NCBI GenBank assembly: GCA_007127695.1
Contig: SKYW01000279.1
Coordinates: 1-5,704, forward strand
Reading direction: 5' to 3'
From: Balneolales bacterium
GTDB taxonomy: Bacteria > Bacteroidota > Rhodothermia > Balneolales > Natronogracilivirgulaceae
Length of the DNA: 5,704 nt
Shown: piece by piece, positions 1-5,649 of the stretch
Numbering within the stretch: the first letter of the stretch is position 1
Layout of the letters: the number at the start of each line of letters is the position of its first letter
Program-made: the position numbers and the translations under genes
Notes under the pieces: generated by a model
Databases searched by the model: none
What the model saw: the letters and a program-made list of their open reading frames with translations, nothing else
Told to the model about the DNA's origin: nothing

Positions 1-5
1 GTTGC

Positions 6-3000
6 TTACGATTGTTCGGTGATTCCCCGGTTGGGATTGCGGATTTTCGCCAGATAGGAGGTTCTCGGACGCACATTCAGCTCTTCGAGCATCACGTAGT
101 TCCTGTCTTTACCCTTCTGGACGGACACCACGCTTTTCTCATAGGTAAGGTCACCAAACGTGATGGCGTTGGCCGGACACGCCTGCTGGCATGCCGTCCT
201 GACCATGCCGTCGGGCGGCTTGACCGAATCGCCGGTTTTGTTTTTGGTATCGATCTTGGCCCGGCTGATGCGCTGCACGCAGTAGGTGCATTTTTCCATG
301 ACACCGCGGAAGCGTACGGTCACATCCGGATTCATTGCCATCTGGATGATCTCCGGGTCATCGCCGGTGGTCAGGTACTCCTTGCTGTAATTGAAGAAGT
401 TGAACCGGCGTACTTTGTACGGACAGTTGTTGGCACAGTACCGGGTGCCGATGCACCGGTTGTACGTCATCTGGTTGAGCCCGTCGTCACTGTGCGTAGT
501 GGCCGCGACCGGACATACCTGCTCGCAAGGCGCGTTTTCGCAGTGCATGCACGGCACCGGCTGGTGCATCACTTTGGGGTTGCCGCGCTCGTCGCCGCTG
601 AAGTAGCGGTCGGTGCGGATCCAGTGCATCTCGCGTCCGCGGCGCACTTCCCGCTTGCCGATGACCGGGATGTTGTTCTCCGCCTGGCAGGCAATGGTAC
701 ACACGCCGCAGCCAATGCAGGAGTTCAGGTCGATGGCCATGCCCCATTGCGGCTCATGCCCGGGCCATACTTTGTCATCGAACAGAGAAACGGGATGTTC
801 CCGGTCACCGTAGATTCCGGGTACGTATACCGCATCCTGTGCAAATGTAGGGTTTTCACGGTAGTAGTCGAGGTCGGCGTCCTGCACATGCGGACGACCC
901 TCCAGGCTGTGATGGTCCTGGGTGCAGGCAATGACATAGGTCCGTCCGGCCCTGTCTATCTCCACGCCGGTTGTGAAGAGCCGGTTGTCCGTGGTCCGCA
1001 GGTTGTAGGTATTCACCCCGACCTGATCGGCAACCCGGCCGATGCCCTGACGGCCATAGCCGGTGTAGACGGTGATGCTGTCGTCTGCGTGTCCGGGAAG
1101 CACCCATGCCGGGATTTCGGTTTCTGTCCCGCCCGGGGTCGTGATCCGGATGACCTGCTGGTTGGGGTCGCCGAACTTTCTTGTCGGCGGGATGCCGAAA
1201 CGCTCAGCGGTATTGGGCGATAGAAGCGCCACATTGTCCCATGTGATCTTGGTCATGGGATCGGGCAGCTCCTGGAGCCAGCCGTTATTGGCAAAACGGC
1301 CGTCGTGAAGCTTGGGGTCCGCCTTTACAACCAGCTCAACCGCATCGGAGGGCTGATCGCGGCGTACTACCAGAAACTCAGCGGCCAGGGACTGAAAAGC
1401 CGCGGCCTGTGAAACGGTCGCTTCGGCATAGCGGGTATCTTTCTGAAGTCCATTATGCAATACCTCGTTCCAGCCGCTTTCGAATCCACCGGTCAGCAGT
1501 CCTCTCCAGGTGTCCCTGACGAGTTCGTATCCGCTCACATCCTCACCATCCACAATGGCTTTGAGAAATTCGGTCTCGCTCTTTCCGCCGAAAAGGGGCT
1601 GGATCATGGGCTGGATCACCGAACGGACGCCGGTCCAGGAGTGACCGTCACCCCACGTCTCCAGAAAATGGGCGCGGTTGACATGCCAGCCTGATGCACG
1701 GGAAGTCTCGTCATAGTGCAGGGAGAGGTGGATCTTTTCGGATACATCGTTGAGCGCACCCTCAAAGTCAAGGTCCGACGGCGCCGAATAAGCGGGATTT
1801 GCGCCGATCATGACAACAGTATCCACCGAGCCGGTCCTCATATCGGCAACCAGTTCCCGGAAGGCATGGTCCTGGTTGTTTTCAGCGATGTAGGGCACCT
1901 CCAGATAGGATACGGTCTCACCGGCATTGCCGAGCGCCAGATTGATCGCATGGACGGTGGCATGCACGGCCGCATCATGTCCGGCGCCGGCTGTGACAAT
2001 GCTTTGCCCGCGGTTGTTGAGCAGCTCTTCGGCAAGGACCGATATCCAGCTGTGGTCACTGAATTCGTTGTGGTAGCCGGAGTAGGCTTCGAGACCGGAT
2101 ACGCTTTCTGAAAGCCTGGCGGCCAGTGCAAAAGTGAACAGCGGTATTTCGGATGTTTTGATGCGCAGCCGGTGGTCGGCATTGGAACCGGTAAGCGAAT
2201 AGTTGCTCTCGGCAACGTAAAGCCGGGATGGACGGACATCCGGATCCGGCAAGGCCCTGCTTTGAGCGAAGGCGCCTATGTAAGCAACATCGTTGTCGCC
2301 ATCCTGAAAAAAATCATCATCGAGTGAAACCGAGACCTGTGATTTGTCGAAATGATACACGGGACGCAGGCGACGTCCGAAAACCATGCCGGTGCCGCTG
2401 TATACGGACTCATCGTTGTATGTTTCGAAGGTCACCCAGCGGGCATTCGGAAACTTGTCAAGCGCTTTCCTGCGGAGCCGGTCCAGTGTCGGGGAAGAGC
2501 TGGCTTCAGATAGGAATGCGATCGGGCGTCCGGTGTCGGCGAAATGGCTGCGGCAGAATTCCACAAAATCACTCCAGCTGCTGCTCTCGCCGTTACGGCG
2601 GACCTTGCGGGAGCGGTCCTGGTCGTAGAGCTCCAGGATAGCCGCCTGCTGCCGGATGTTGGTCTTGCCGTTGCTGCCCGGATGAAGTTCATTCCCTTCG
2701 ATTTTGGTGGGACGCCCTTCGTTGGTCTCTACGATAATGCCGTTCAGGTTGCCACGGAACGGCGCGGCACTCGCATAGTAGAGGGGGATGCCGGGCACAA
2801 GATGTTCCGGCTGACGGGTGTAGGGCAAAATTTTCTGCACCGGCTTGCGGCAGGATGCCAGACCTGCAAGGGCAACCGAAGCGCCCATTATCTGGAGGAA
2901 ATTTCTGCGGGATACCCCGTCTGACAGTTCGGTGGCATTTTCCGGGAATTCACGCTCTGCGAATTTGCGGTATTCCTCGTTTTGAGCTAACTCGTTAAGG

Positions 3001-3035
3001 CTTCGCCAGTACGTTTGCTGTTGCTCTTTTCCCAT
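6..3035 (-). CDS. actB: ActB, molybdopterin-like/iron-sulfur subunit of Alternative Complex III (menaquinol:cytochrome c oxidoreductase)
   Basis: This is the iron-sulfur electron-wire subunit of ACIII, on the periplasmic side of the membrane. From the ATG at 3035 it has 1009 residues. Residues 1-62 are an extended Tat-type N-terminus: SRRNFL with the twin arginines at 43-44, a hydrophobic stretch, then lipobox LASC with Cys62 as probable lipidation site. Residues about 63-760 resemble a molybdopterin oxidoreductase, with the family signature DGRFANNGWLQELPDP near 580. No iron-sulfur cysteine set precedes this part, as in ACIII, where it carries no molybdenum cofactor. The C-terminal 240 residues hold four cysteine groups: 773/776/779/783, 829/832/837/841, 861/867/871, and 916/919 plus 949/953. 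These 15 cysteines fit three [4Fe-4S] and one [3Fe-4S] cluster, as described for the family. An in-frame TTG start at 3056 adds 7 residues. I prefer the ATG because residues 2-12 (GKEQQQTYWRS) give the usual family beginning; neither start has a Shine-Dalgarno sequence. The gene follows actA by 37 bases, so the two are probably one operon. The frame is intact. Confidence 0.96.
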   Translation of the reverse strand: MGKEQQQTYWRSLNELAQNEEYRKFAEREFPENATELSDGVSRRNFLQIMGASVALAGLASCRKPVQKILPYTRQPEHLVPGIPLYYASAAPFRGNLNGIIVETNEGRPTKIEGNELHPGSNGKTNIRQQAAILELYDQDRSRKVRRNGESSSWSDFVEFCRSHFADTGRPIAFLSEASSSPTLDRLRRKALDKFPNARWVTFETYNDESVYSGTGMVFGRRLRPVYHFDKSQVSVSLDDDFFQDGDNDVAYIGAFAQSRALPDPDVRPSRLYVAESNYSLTGSNADHRLRIKTSEIPLFTFALAARLSESVSGLEAYSGYHNEFSDHSWISVLAEELLNNRGQSIVTAGAGHDAAVHATVHAINLALGNAGETVSYLEVPYIAENNQDHAFRELVADMRTGSVDTVVMIGANPAYSAPSDLDFEGALNDVSEKIHLSLHYDETSRASGWHVNRAHFLETWGDGHSWTGVRSVIQPMIQPLFGGKSETEFLKAIVDGEDVSGYELVRDTWRGLLTGGFESGWNEVLHNGLQKDTRYAEATVSQAAAFQSLAAEFLVVRRDQPSDAVELVVKADPKLHDGRFANNGWLQELPDPMTKITWDNVALLSPNTAERFGIPPTRKFGDPNQQVIRITTPGGTETEIPAWVLPGHADDSITVYTGYGRQGIGRVADQVGVNTYNLRTTDNRLFTTGVEIDRAGRTYVIACTQDHHSLEGRPHVQDADLDYYRENPTFAQDAVYVPGIYGDREHPVSLFDDKVWPGHEPQWGMAIDLNSCIGCGVCTIACQAENNIPVIGKREVRRGREMHWIRTDRYFSGDERGNPKVMHQPVPCMHCENAPCEQVCPVAATTHSDDGLNQMTYNRCIGTRYCANNCPYKVRRFNFFNYSKEYLTTGDDPEIIQMAMNPDVTVRFRGVMEKCTYCVQRISRAKIDTKNKTGDSVKPPDGMVRTACQQACPANAITFGDLTYEKSVVSVQKGKDRNYVMLEELNVRPRTSYLAKIRNPNRGITEQS

Positions 3036-3073
3036 ATTCTGTGACAATGTTGACAAATCGTGGTGATAAAAGA

Positions 3074-3721
3074 CTATCGGTGGCAGGCGTTGCAGTAGAT
3101 GGGGGCGTGGATGTTGCGCTTCTCAATGACCATTTGTGCGAACTGGTAGTGATCATCAGGCGGTTCCCAGGCCATGTTGGTTACTTCTTCGACCGGACGA
3201 AGGTGGGGGGCTGGATTGTTGTGGCAGTCAAGGCACCAGCCCATGCTCATGGACTCGGTTTTCATCACTACCTCCATGCGGTCCACCCGACCATGGCACG
3301 TAGCGCATCCGATACCCACATTCACGTGGATGGCGTGGTTGAAGTAGGCATGATCCGGCACATCATGAACCCGGATCCATTCGAGCGGCATGCCCGTTTC
3401 CCAACTGTCCCGAAGCGGCTGAAGCACCTCACTGTCAACGGCGACATATTCATGACATGTCATGCAGGTCTCGGTGGATGGGATGGCCGCAATAGCCGAC
3501 TTCCAGGCAGATCCGTGACAGTACTGGCAATCCAGGCCCAGTTCTGCGACATGGAATTTGTGGCTGTAGGGAATGGGCTGGTTCGGCGCGTATCCGACTT
3601 CCAGATATTCCGGTGAACCGAAATACCAGAATCCGAAGATGATGCCGGTGATGATGATTATGGTTGCAAGCTGCAGCCGTTTAGGGATGCTGTTCACCCA
3701 TTCAGGGAAAATCTGCGCCAT
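3074..3721 (-). CDS. actA: ActA, membrane-anchored pentahaem cytochrome c subunit of Alternative Complex III
   Basis: This 215-residue multihaem cytochrome is the haem-carrying subunit of ACIII and should relay electrons from the ActB clusters to the soluble or oxidase-bound cytochrome c. One hydrophobic helix (about residues 17-34, rich in isoleucine) follows a short basic N-terminus and probably serves as an uncleaved anchor, leaving the rest in the periplasm. Five CXXCH haem c motifs are visible: CQYCH at 65-69, CMTCH at 86-90, CATCH at 139-143, CLDCH at 163-167 and CNACH at 210-214. The last ends one residue before the stop. Many further histidines (for example 54, 57, 129, 132, 173, 191, 205) could be distal ligands for bis-His haems. 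Five haems match the established ActA content. The protein is compact: almost nothing lies beyond the haem core. It is the first gene of the minus-strand run, with actB starting 38 bases after its stop. No Shine-Dalgarno sequence is seen before the ATG. Confidence 0.96.
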   Translation of the reverse strand: MAQIFPEWVNSIPKRLQLATIIIITGIIFGFWYFGSPEYLEVGYAPNQPIPYSHKFHVAELGLDCQYCHGSAWKSAIAAIPSTETCMTCHEYVAVDSEVLQPLRDSWETGMPLEWIRVHDVPDHAYFNHAIHVNVGIGCATCHGRVDRMEVVMKTESMSMGWCLDCHNNPAPHLRPVEEVTNMAWEPPDDHYQFAQMVIEKRNIHAPIYCNACHR

Positions 3722-3867
3722 AGAGACAGCTTTTACGTGTTCTGAAATGTACCTGAGTTACCTTGTGGATAAGGAATGACACTGCCGGCAACAGGACGTG
3801 CCGCTCGTTATTTGAGAATTGCAATCCTTTATCCCCTGCACTTGCGTGAACAAGCGCATTCAGGCAA

Positions 3868-3875
3868 TAAAGATA
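3868..3875 (-). promoter_or_regulatory. Weak candidate -7 box for the act operon
   Basis: On the minus strand the bases read TATCTTTA, seven of the eight positions of the Bacteroidota sigma-A -7 consensus TAnnTTTG. Nineteen bases further upstream is a run of Ts rather than a clean TTTG, so the -33 element is poor. If real, transcription would start roughly 140 bases before the actA ATG and give a long leader. The short AT-rich motif could easily occur by chance. Confidence 0.22.
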
Positions 3876-4041
3876 CTCGAAATCGACCGCTAAAAAAAAG
3901 AAAAAAGTTCAGATTTTCACACAATCTTAAGAATTGCGGGATAAGTTTTTCGCCCCATTTCCGGGGGATGCTCCCTAATCCGTTCAAGGACATGGAATAA
4001 TCGATTCTCTTTTTCGAATGCCCCCTTTTTCCCTTTTTTGT

Positions 4042-4053
4042 GCTAAATTTAGC
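4042..4053. repeat. Perfect 12-bp palindrome upstream of ctaM (possible operator)
   Basis: GCTAAATTTAGC is self-complementary over all 12 bases with no spacer. It lies 39 bases before the ctaM start codon, right after the homopyrimidine tract. Its core TAAATTTA also resembles a -7 promoter box (TAnnTTTG) with one mismatch. Position and symmetry suit a dimeric regulator site overlapping a promoter, but no known regulator consensus is recognised and the -33 partner is not clear. Confidence 0.35.
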
Positions 4054-4080
4054 GTTCGAAACGCAGACCCTCAGTAAAAC

Positions 4081-4084
4081 GGAG
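4081..4084 (+). promoter_or_regulatory. Ribosome binding site of ctaM
   Basis: GGAG lies 8 bases before the ATG at 4093, a standard Shine-Dalgarno spacing. It supports that start codon. The organism therefore uses Shine-Dalgarno sequences at some genes, although actA and actB show none. Confidence 0.65.
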
Positions 4085-4092
4085 ATTCGCAG

Positions 4093-4539
4093 ATGTTCAC
4101 GCTCACCGATCTACCCCAGCTCAACGCCGTTCTAAACAGTATCGCCACGATCTTTCTGTTCGCTGGCTACATATTCATCAGGAAACAGAACATAGCGGCA
4201 CACATGAGAATGATGTGGTCGGCATTTCTGGTCTCCGCACTCTTTCTGATCAGCTACCTGATCTTCCATTACCACGTCGGTTCGGTCGGTTATGATGGTA
4301 CCGGTTGGATACGTCCGGTCTATTTTGCCATACTCATCTCCCACATCATCCTGGCGATCGTAAATCTGCCGATGATTCTGCTGACCATGTACCGGGCCAT
4401 TCGCAAGGATTTTCAGCGCCACCGGAAAATCGCACGCTGGACCTGGCCGATCTGGATGTACGTATCCGTGACCGGCGTAGTGGTGTATGTCATGATGGAA
4501 CTCTCAGGCAGCTACGACAAATTGTATCATCTGCCCTGA
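4093..4539 (+). CDS. ctaM: DUF420 membrane protein, CtaM/YozB-like cytochrome oxidase maturation factor
   Basis: This 148-residue integral membrane protein has four hydrophobic segments, at about residues 11-30, 42-60, 76-99 and 117-135, the architecture of the DUF420 family. Conserved-looking histidines sit near membrane edges: His37 in AAHMRMMW, His59 and His61 in FHYH, His84 in ISHIILA and His110 in QRHRKIARWTWPIWMY. The last block and the AHMR block are the parts I rely on for family recognition. DUF420 proteins of Bacillus and Staphylococcus (CtaM, formerly YozB) are required for active haem-A-containing oxidases; the exact chemistry is not settled. Its divergent position beside actA fits a role in maturing the oxidase that ACIII feeds. 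The role here is inferred from the family and neighbourhood, while the family call is firm. The stop codon TGA at 4537-4539 falls inside the first unit of a 10-bp tandem repeat. The start is supported by GGAG eight bases upstream. Confidence 0.9.
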   Translation: MFTLTDLPQLNAVLNSIATIFLFAGYIFIRKQNIAAHMRMMWSAFLVSALFLISYLIFHYHVGSVGYDGTGWIRPVYFAILISHIILAIVNLPMILLTMYRAIRKDFQRHRKIARWTWPIWMYVSVTGVVVYVMMELSGSYDKLYHLP

Positions 4540-4574
4540 TCTACCCTGATCTGCCCTGATCTACCCTGATCTGC
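4531..4574. repeat. 10-bp tandem repeat spanning the ctaM stop codon
   Basis: Four consecutive units of CTRCCCTGAT begin at 4531, 4541, 4551 and 4561. The third base alternates G, A, G, A, so the array is also two copies of a 20-bp unit. A partial fifth unit (CTGC) follows at 4571. Each junction creates a GATC site, at 4538, 4548, 4558 and 4568, exactly 10 bp apart. The first unit encodes the last two residues of CtaM (Leu-Pro) and its stop. Confidence 0.95.
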
Positions 4575-4702
4575 ATTGAAGGACCACGCTTGTTTGACGG
4601 AGATCCGGTCAGGGTTCATTCAAGTGCACCTGCCGGAATGATGCTATGGCCGGGGCATGCCCGTTACGGACAACCGGAACGAATGCTGGCATCCGGAGCC
4701 CC
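4540..4702. other. Convergent intergenic region between ctaM and the UPF0173 gene
   Basis: Beyond the tandem repeat there is a possible long-range stem: ACCCTGA at 4563-4569 can pair with TCAGGGT at 4609-4615 across 39 bases. A perfect 10-bp palindrome GGGCATGCCC sits at 4653-4662. Neither is followed by a T-run on either strand, so no intrinsic terminator can be called for either converging gene. Confidence 0.5.
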
Positions 4703-5410
4703 TCAGGATATCTGATCCGCAAAGTTTTCCCCGGCTTCGGGGATGATCACCCTGGTCTTGCCGGAGGTGTGCTTTTCCACAAGATCCCGGAAGGTCTCAG
4801 GTGATCCCGTCAGCACGGGCATGGTCCCGTAATGCATTGGAACGGCATAACGGGCGCCCACCATGACCGCAGCATGGGCGGCCTCTTCATGTCCCATCGT
4901 GTAATGGTCACCAATAGGCAAAATGGCAACGTCAGGCCGGTATATCCTGCCATACAGCTCAAAATCCGCCATGATGTTGGTGTCCCCGGCGTGGTAAATG
5001 CACAAACCTTCCATTTTCAGGATGTACCCGGCGGGATCACCAGCGTACTTCCCTTTCCATGAGCTGGAATGATTGGCGCTGGTCATGGTGACCTTCACAT
5101 CCCCAAGATCAACGGTCCCGCCCTTGTTCATCTCCACGGCCTGATTTTCCGGCAGCCCATCCTGTTGCAAAAGCGCAGAGAGTTCCACAATGGATATCAC
5201 ACGCGCACCGGTTTTCTTTGCCAGGGGAATGGTGTCGGCTGCATGGTCGTCGTGCCCGTGCGTGACCAGGATGATATCCAATTCCCCGGGCGACTTCCAT
5301 GCATCCGGAGTCACAGGATTACCCTCAAGAAATGGATCGATCAGAATGTTTTTCCCCGAATCTGTTGTTACAATGAACGTAGAGTGTCCGAGCCAGCGAA
5401 TAGATTTCAT
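4703..5410 (-). CDS. UPF0173 family metal-dependent hydrolase (metallo-beta-lactamase fold)
   Basis: This 235-residue cytoplasmic protein has no signal peptide or membrane helix. It opens with IRWLGHSTF and ILIDPFL, the usual first strands of UPF0173 proteins. The metal-binding signature of the metallo-beta-lactamase fold is complete: HGHDDH at 51-56, His114 in SANHSS, Asp143 in HAGDT (140-144) and His193 in PMHYGT. The block PIGDHYTMGHEEA (165-177) is also typical of this family. The length is normal. Members bind two metal ions and are presumed hydrolases, but I know of no established physiological substrate, so none is assigned. The start at 5410 is chosen because GAGGAG lies four bases upstream and the family begins at this methionine. 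An in-frame ATG at 5422 would add MRRP and overlaps that ribosome site. The gene converges on ctaM and diverges from the PFK gene, so it is probably transcribed alone. Confidence 0.95.
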   Translation of the reverse strand: MKSIRWLGHSTFIVTTDSGKNILIDPFLEGNPVTPDAWKSPGELDIILVTHGHDDHAADTIPLAKKTGARVISIVELSALLQQDGLPENQAVEMNKGGTVDLGDVKVTMTSANHSSSWKGKYAGDPAGYILKMEGLCIYHAGDTNIMADFELYGRIYRPDVAILPIGDHYTMGHEEAAHAAVMVGARYAVPMHYGTMPVLTGSPETFRDLVEKHTSGKTRVIIPEAGENFADQIS

Positions 5411-5414
5411 AGGT

Positions 5415-5420
5415 CTCCTC
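5415..5420 (-). promoter_or_regulatory. Ribosome binding site of the UPF0173 gene
   Basis: On the minus strand GAGGAG is followed by ACCT and then the ATG at 5410. The four-base spacer is short but workable. The site excludes the overlapping upstream ATG at 5422 as the main start, since that one has only A/T-rich sequence before it. Confidence 0.7.
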
Positions 5421-5424
5421 ATTC

Positions 5425-5439
5425 TTAATTAAAAATTAA
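5425..5439. repeat. AT-only inverted repeat in the UPF0173 leader
   Basis: TTAATT at 5425-5430 and AATTAA at 5434-5439 are perfect inverted copies around AAA. The element lies just upstream of the UPF0173 ribosome binding site. A six-pair A/T stem is weak, and such symmetry is common in AT-rich DNA. Confidence 0.3.
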
Positions 5440-5499
5440 TCAAAAAGCTGTTTTTTATGACCGCTTTACGTATAGAACAAATAAAAAAAAAGTACCGTT

Positions 5500-5527
5500 T
5501 GCCTCAGGATAGTCCTATTTTAAGGCA
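5500..5527. repeat. Nested inverted repeat in the divergent UPF0173/PFK region
   Basis: An outer stem pairs TGCCT (5500-5504) with AGGCA (5523-5527). An inner stem pairs AGGA (5506-5509) with TCCT (5513-5516) around the loop TAG. One unpaired base on the left and six on the right separate the two stems. It could be a regulator site or an RNA hairpin on either strand. Confidence 0.3.
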
Positions 5528-5598
5528 CTCAGGTAATTTTAGCTAAAACAGCAAAACACAACAGGTTTTCTGTACGGTTATACAAAAAAGCATTACCG

Positions 5599-5620
5599 AT
5601 GGCAGTAGACTGGCTGCCAT
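5599..5620. repeat. 7-bp inverted repeat upstream of the PFK gene
   Basis: ATGGCAG (5599-5605) and CTGCCAT (5614-5620) are perfect inverted copies separated by 8 bases. The element ends 29 bases before the PFK start codon. It may be an operator or a hairpin in the 5' leader. It is GC-richer than the surrounding AT-rich region, which makes a chance occurrence somewhat less likely. Confidence 0.45.
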
Positions 5621-5649
5621 GTCAACCCGAACAAAATATTGGATATACT

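Larger units (their letters stand above)
3722..4092. other. Divergent intergenic region between actA and ctaM (371 bp)
   Basis: The region must hold the start signals of both the act operon (leftward) and ctaM (rightward). It is markedly more AT-rich than the flanking genes. Visible elements are an A-rich run at 3892-3906, a weak leftward Bacteroidota-type -7 box at 3868-3875, a 19-base homopyrimidine tract at 4021-4039 and a perfect 12-bp palindrome at 4042-4053. A plus-strand open frame of 74 codons (3776-4000) has no domain-like or membrane pattern, and its AAGGA abuts the ATG with no spacer, so I do not call it a gene. No tRNA, riboswitch-like fold or terminator with a T-run was recognised. 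Confidence 0.8.

Noticed and set aside
12..1223. 403-codon plus-strand open frame opposite actB
   Set aside because: It lies wholly antisense to a strongly supported gene. Its translation shows no domain, and long antisense frames are expected in GC-rich coding DNA.
1716..2111. Further plus-strand open frames opposite actB, including 2228-2641 and 2544-2924
   Set aside because: They are antisense shadows of actB with arbitrary composition and no recognisable motifs or ribosome sites.
3451..3464. Perfect 14-bp palindrome CATGACATGTCATG
   Set aside because: It encodes the CMTCH haem motif of ActA on the minus strand. The symmetry follows from the codons TGC-ATG-ACA-TGT-CAT, so no regulatory role is needed.
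3041..3616. 191-codon plus-strand open frame opposite actA
   Set aside because: The minus-strand frame has five haem motifs and a membrane anchor, so this is a shadow.
3750..3758. ACTCAGGTA on the minus strand in the actA leader and on the plus strand at 5527-5535, considered as a shared regulator site
   Set aside because: A single shared 9-mer is weak evidence, it sits in different contexts, and no dyad symmetry supports it.
3776..4000. 74-codon plus-strand open frame in the divergent intergenic region
   Set aside because: There is no family pattern or proper ribosome spacing, and it runs through AT-rich control DNA including the A-tract.
4653..4662. GGGCATGCCC palindrome as terminator of the converging genes
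   Set aside because: It has no loop and no T-run on either strand, so it does not meet the criteria for an intrinsic terminator.
5447..5552. GCTGTTTT (5447-5454) and AAAACAGC (5545-5552) as a long-range inverted repeat
   Set aside because: An 8-bp match about 90 bp apart in AT-rich DNA is plausible by chance and has no further support.
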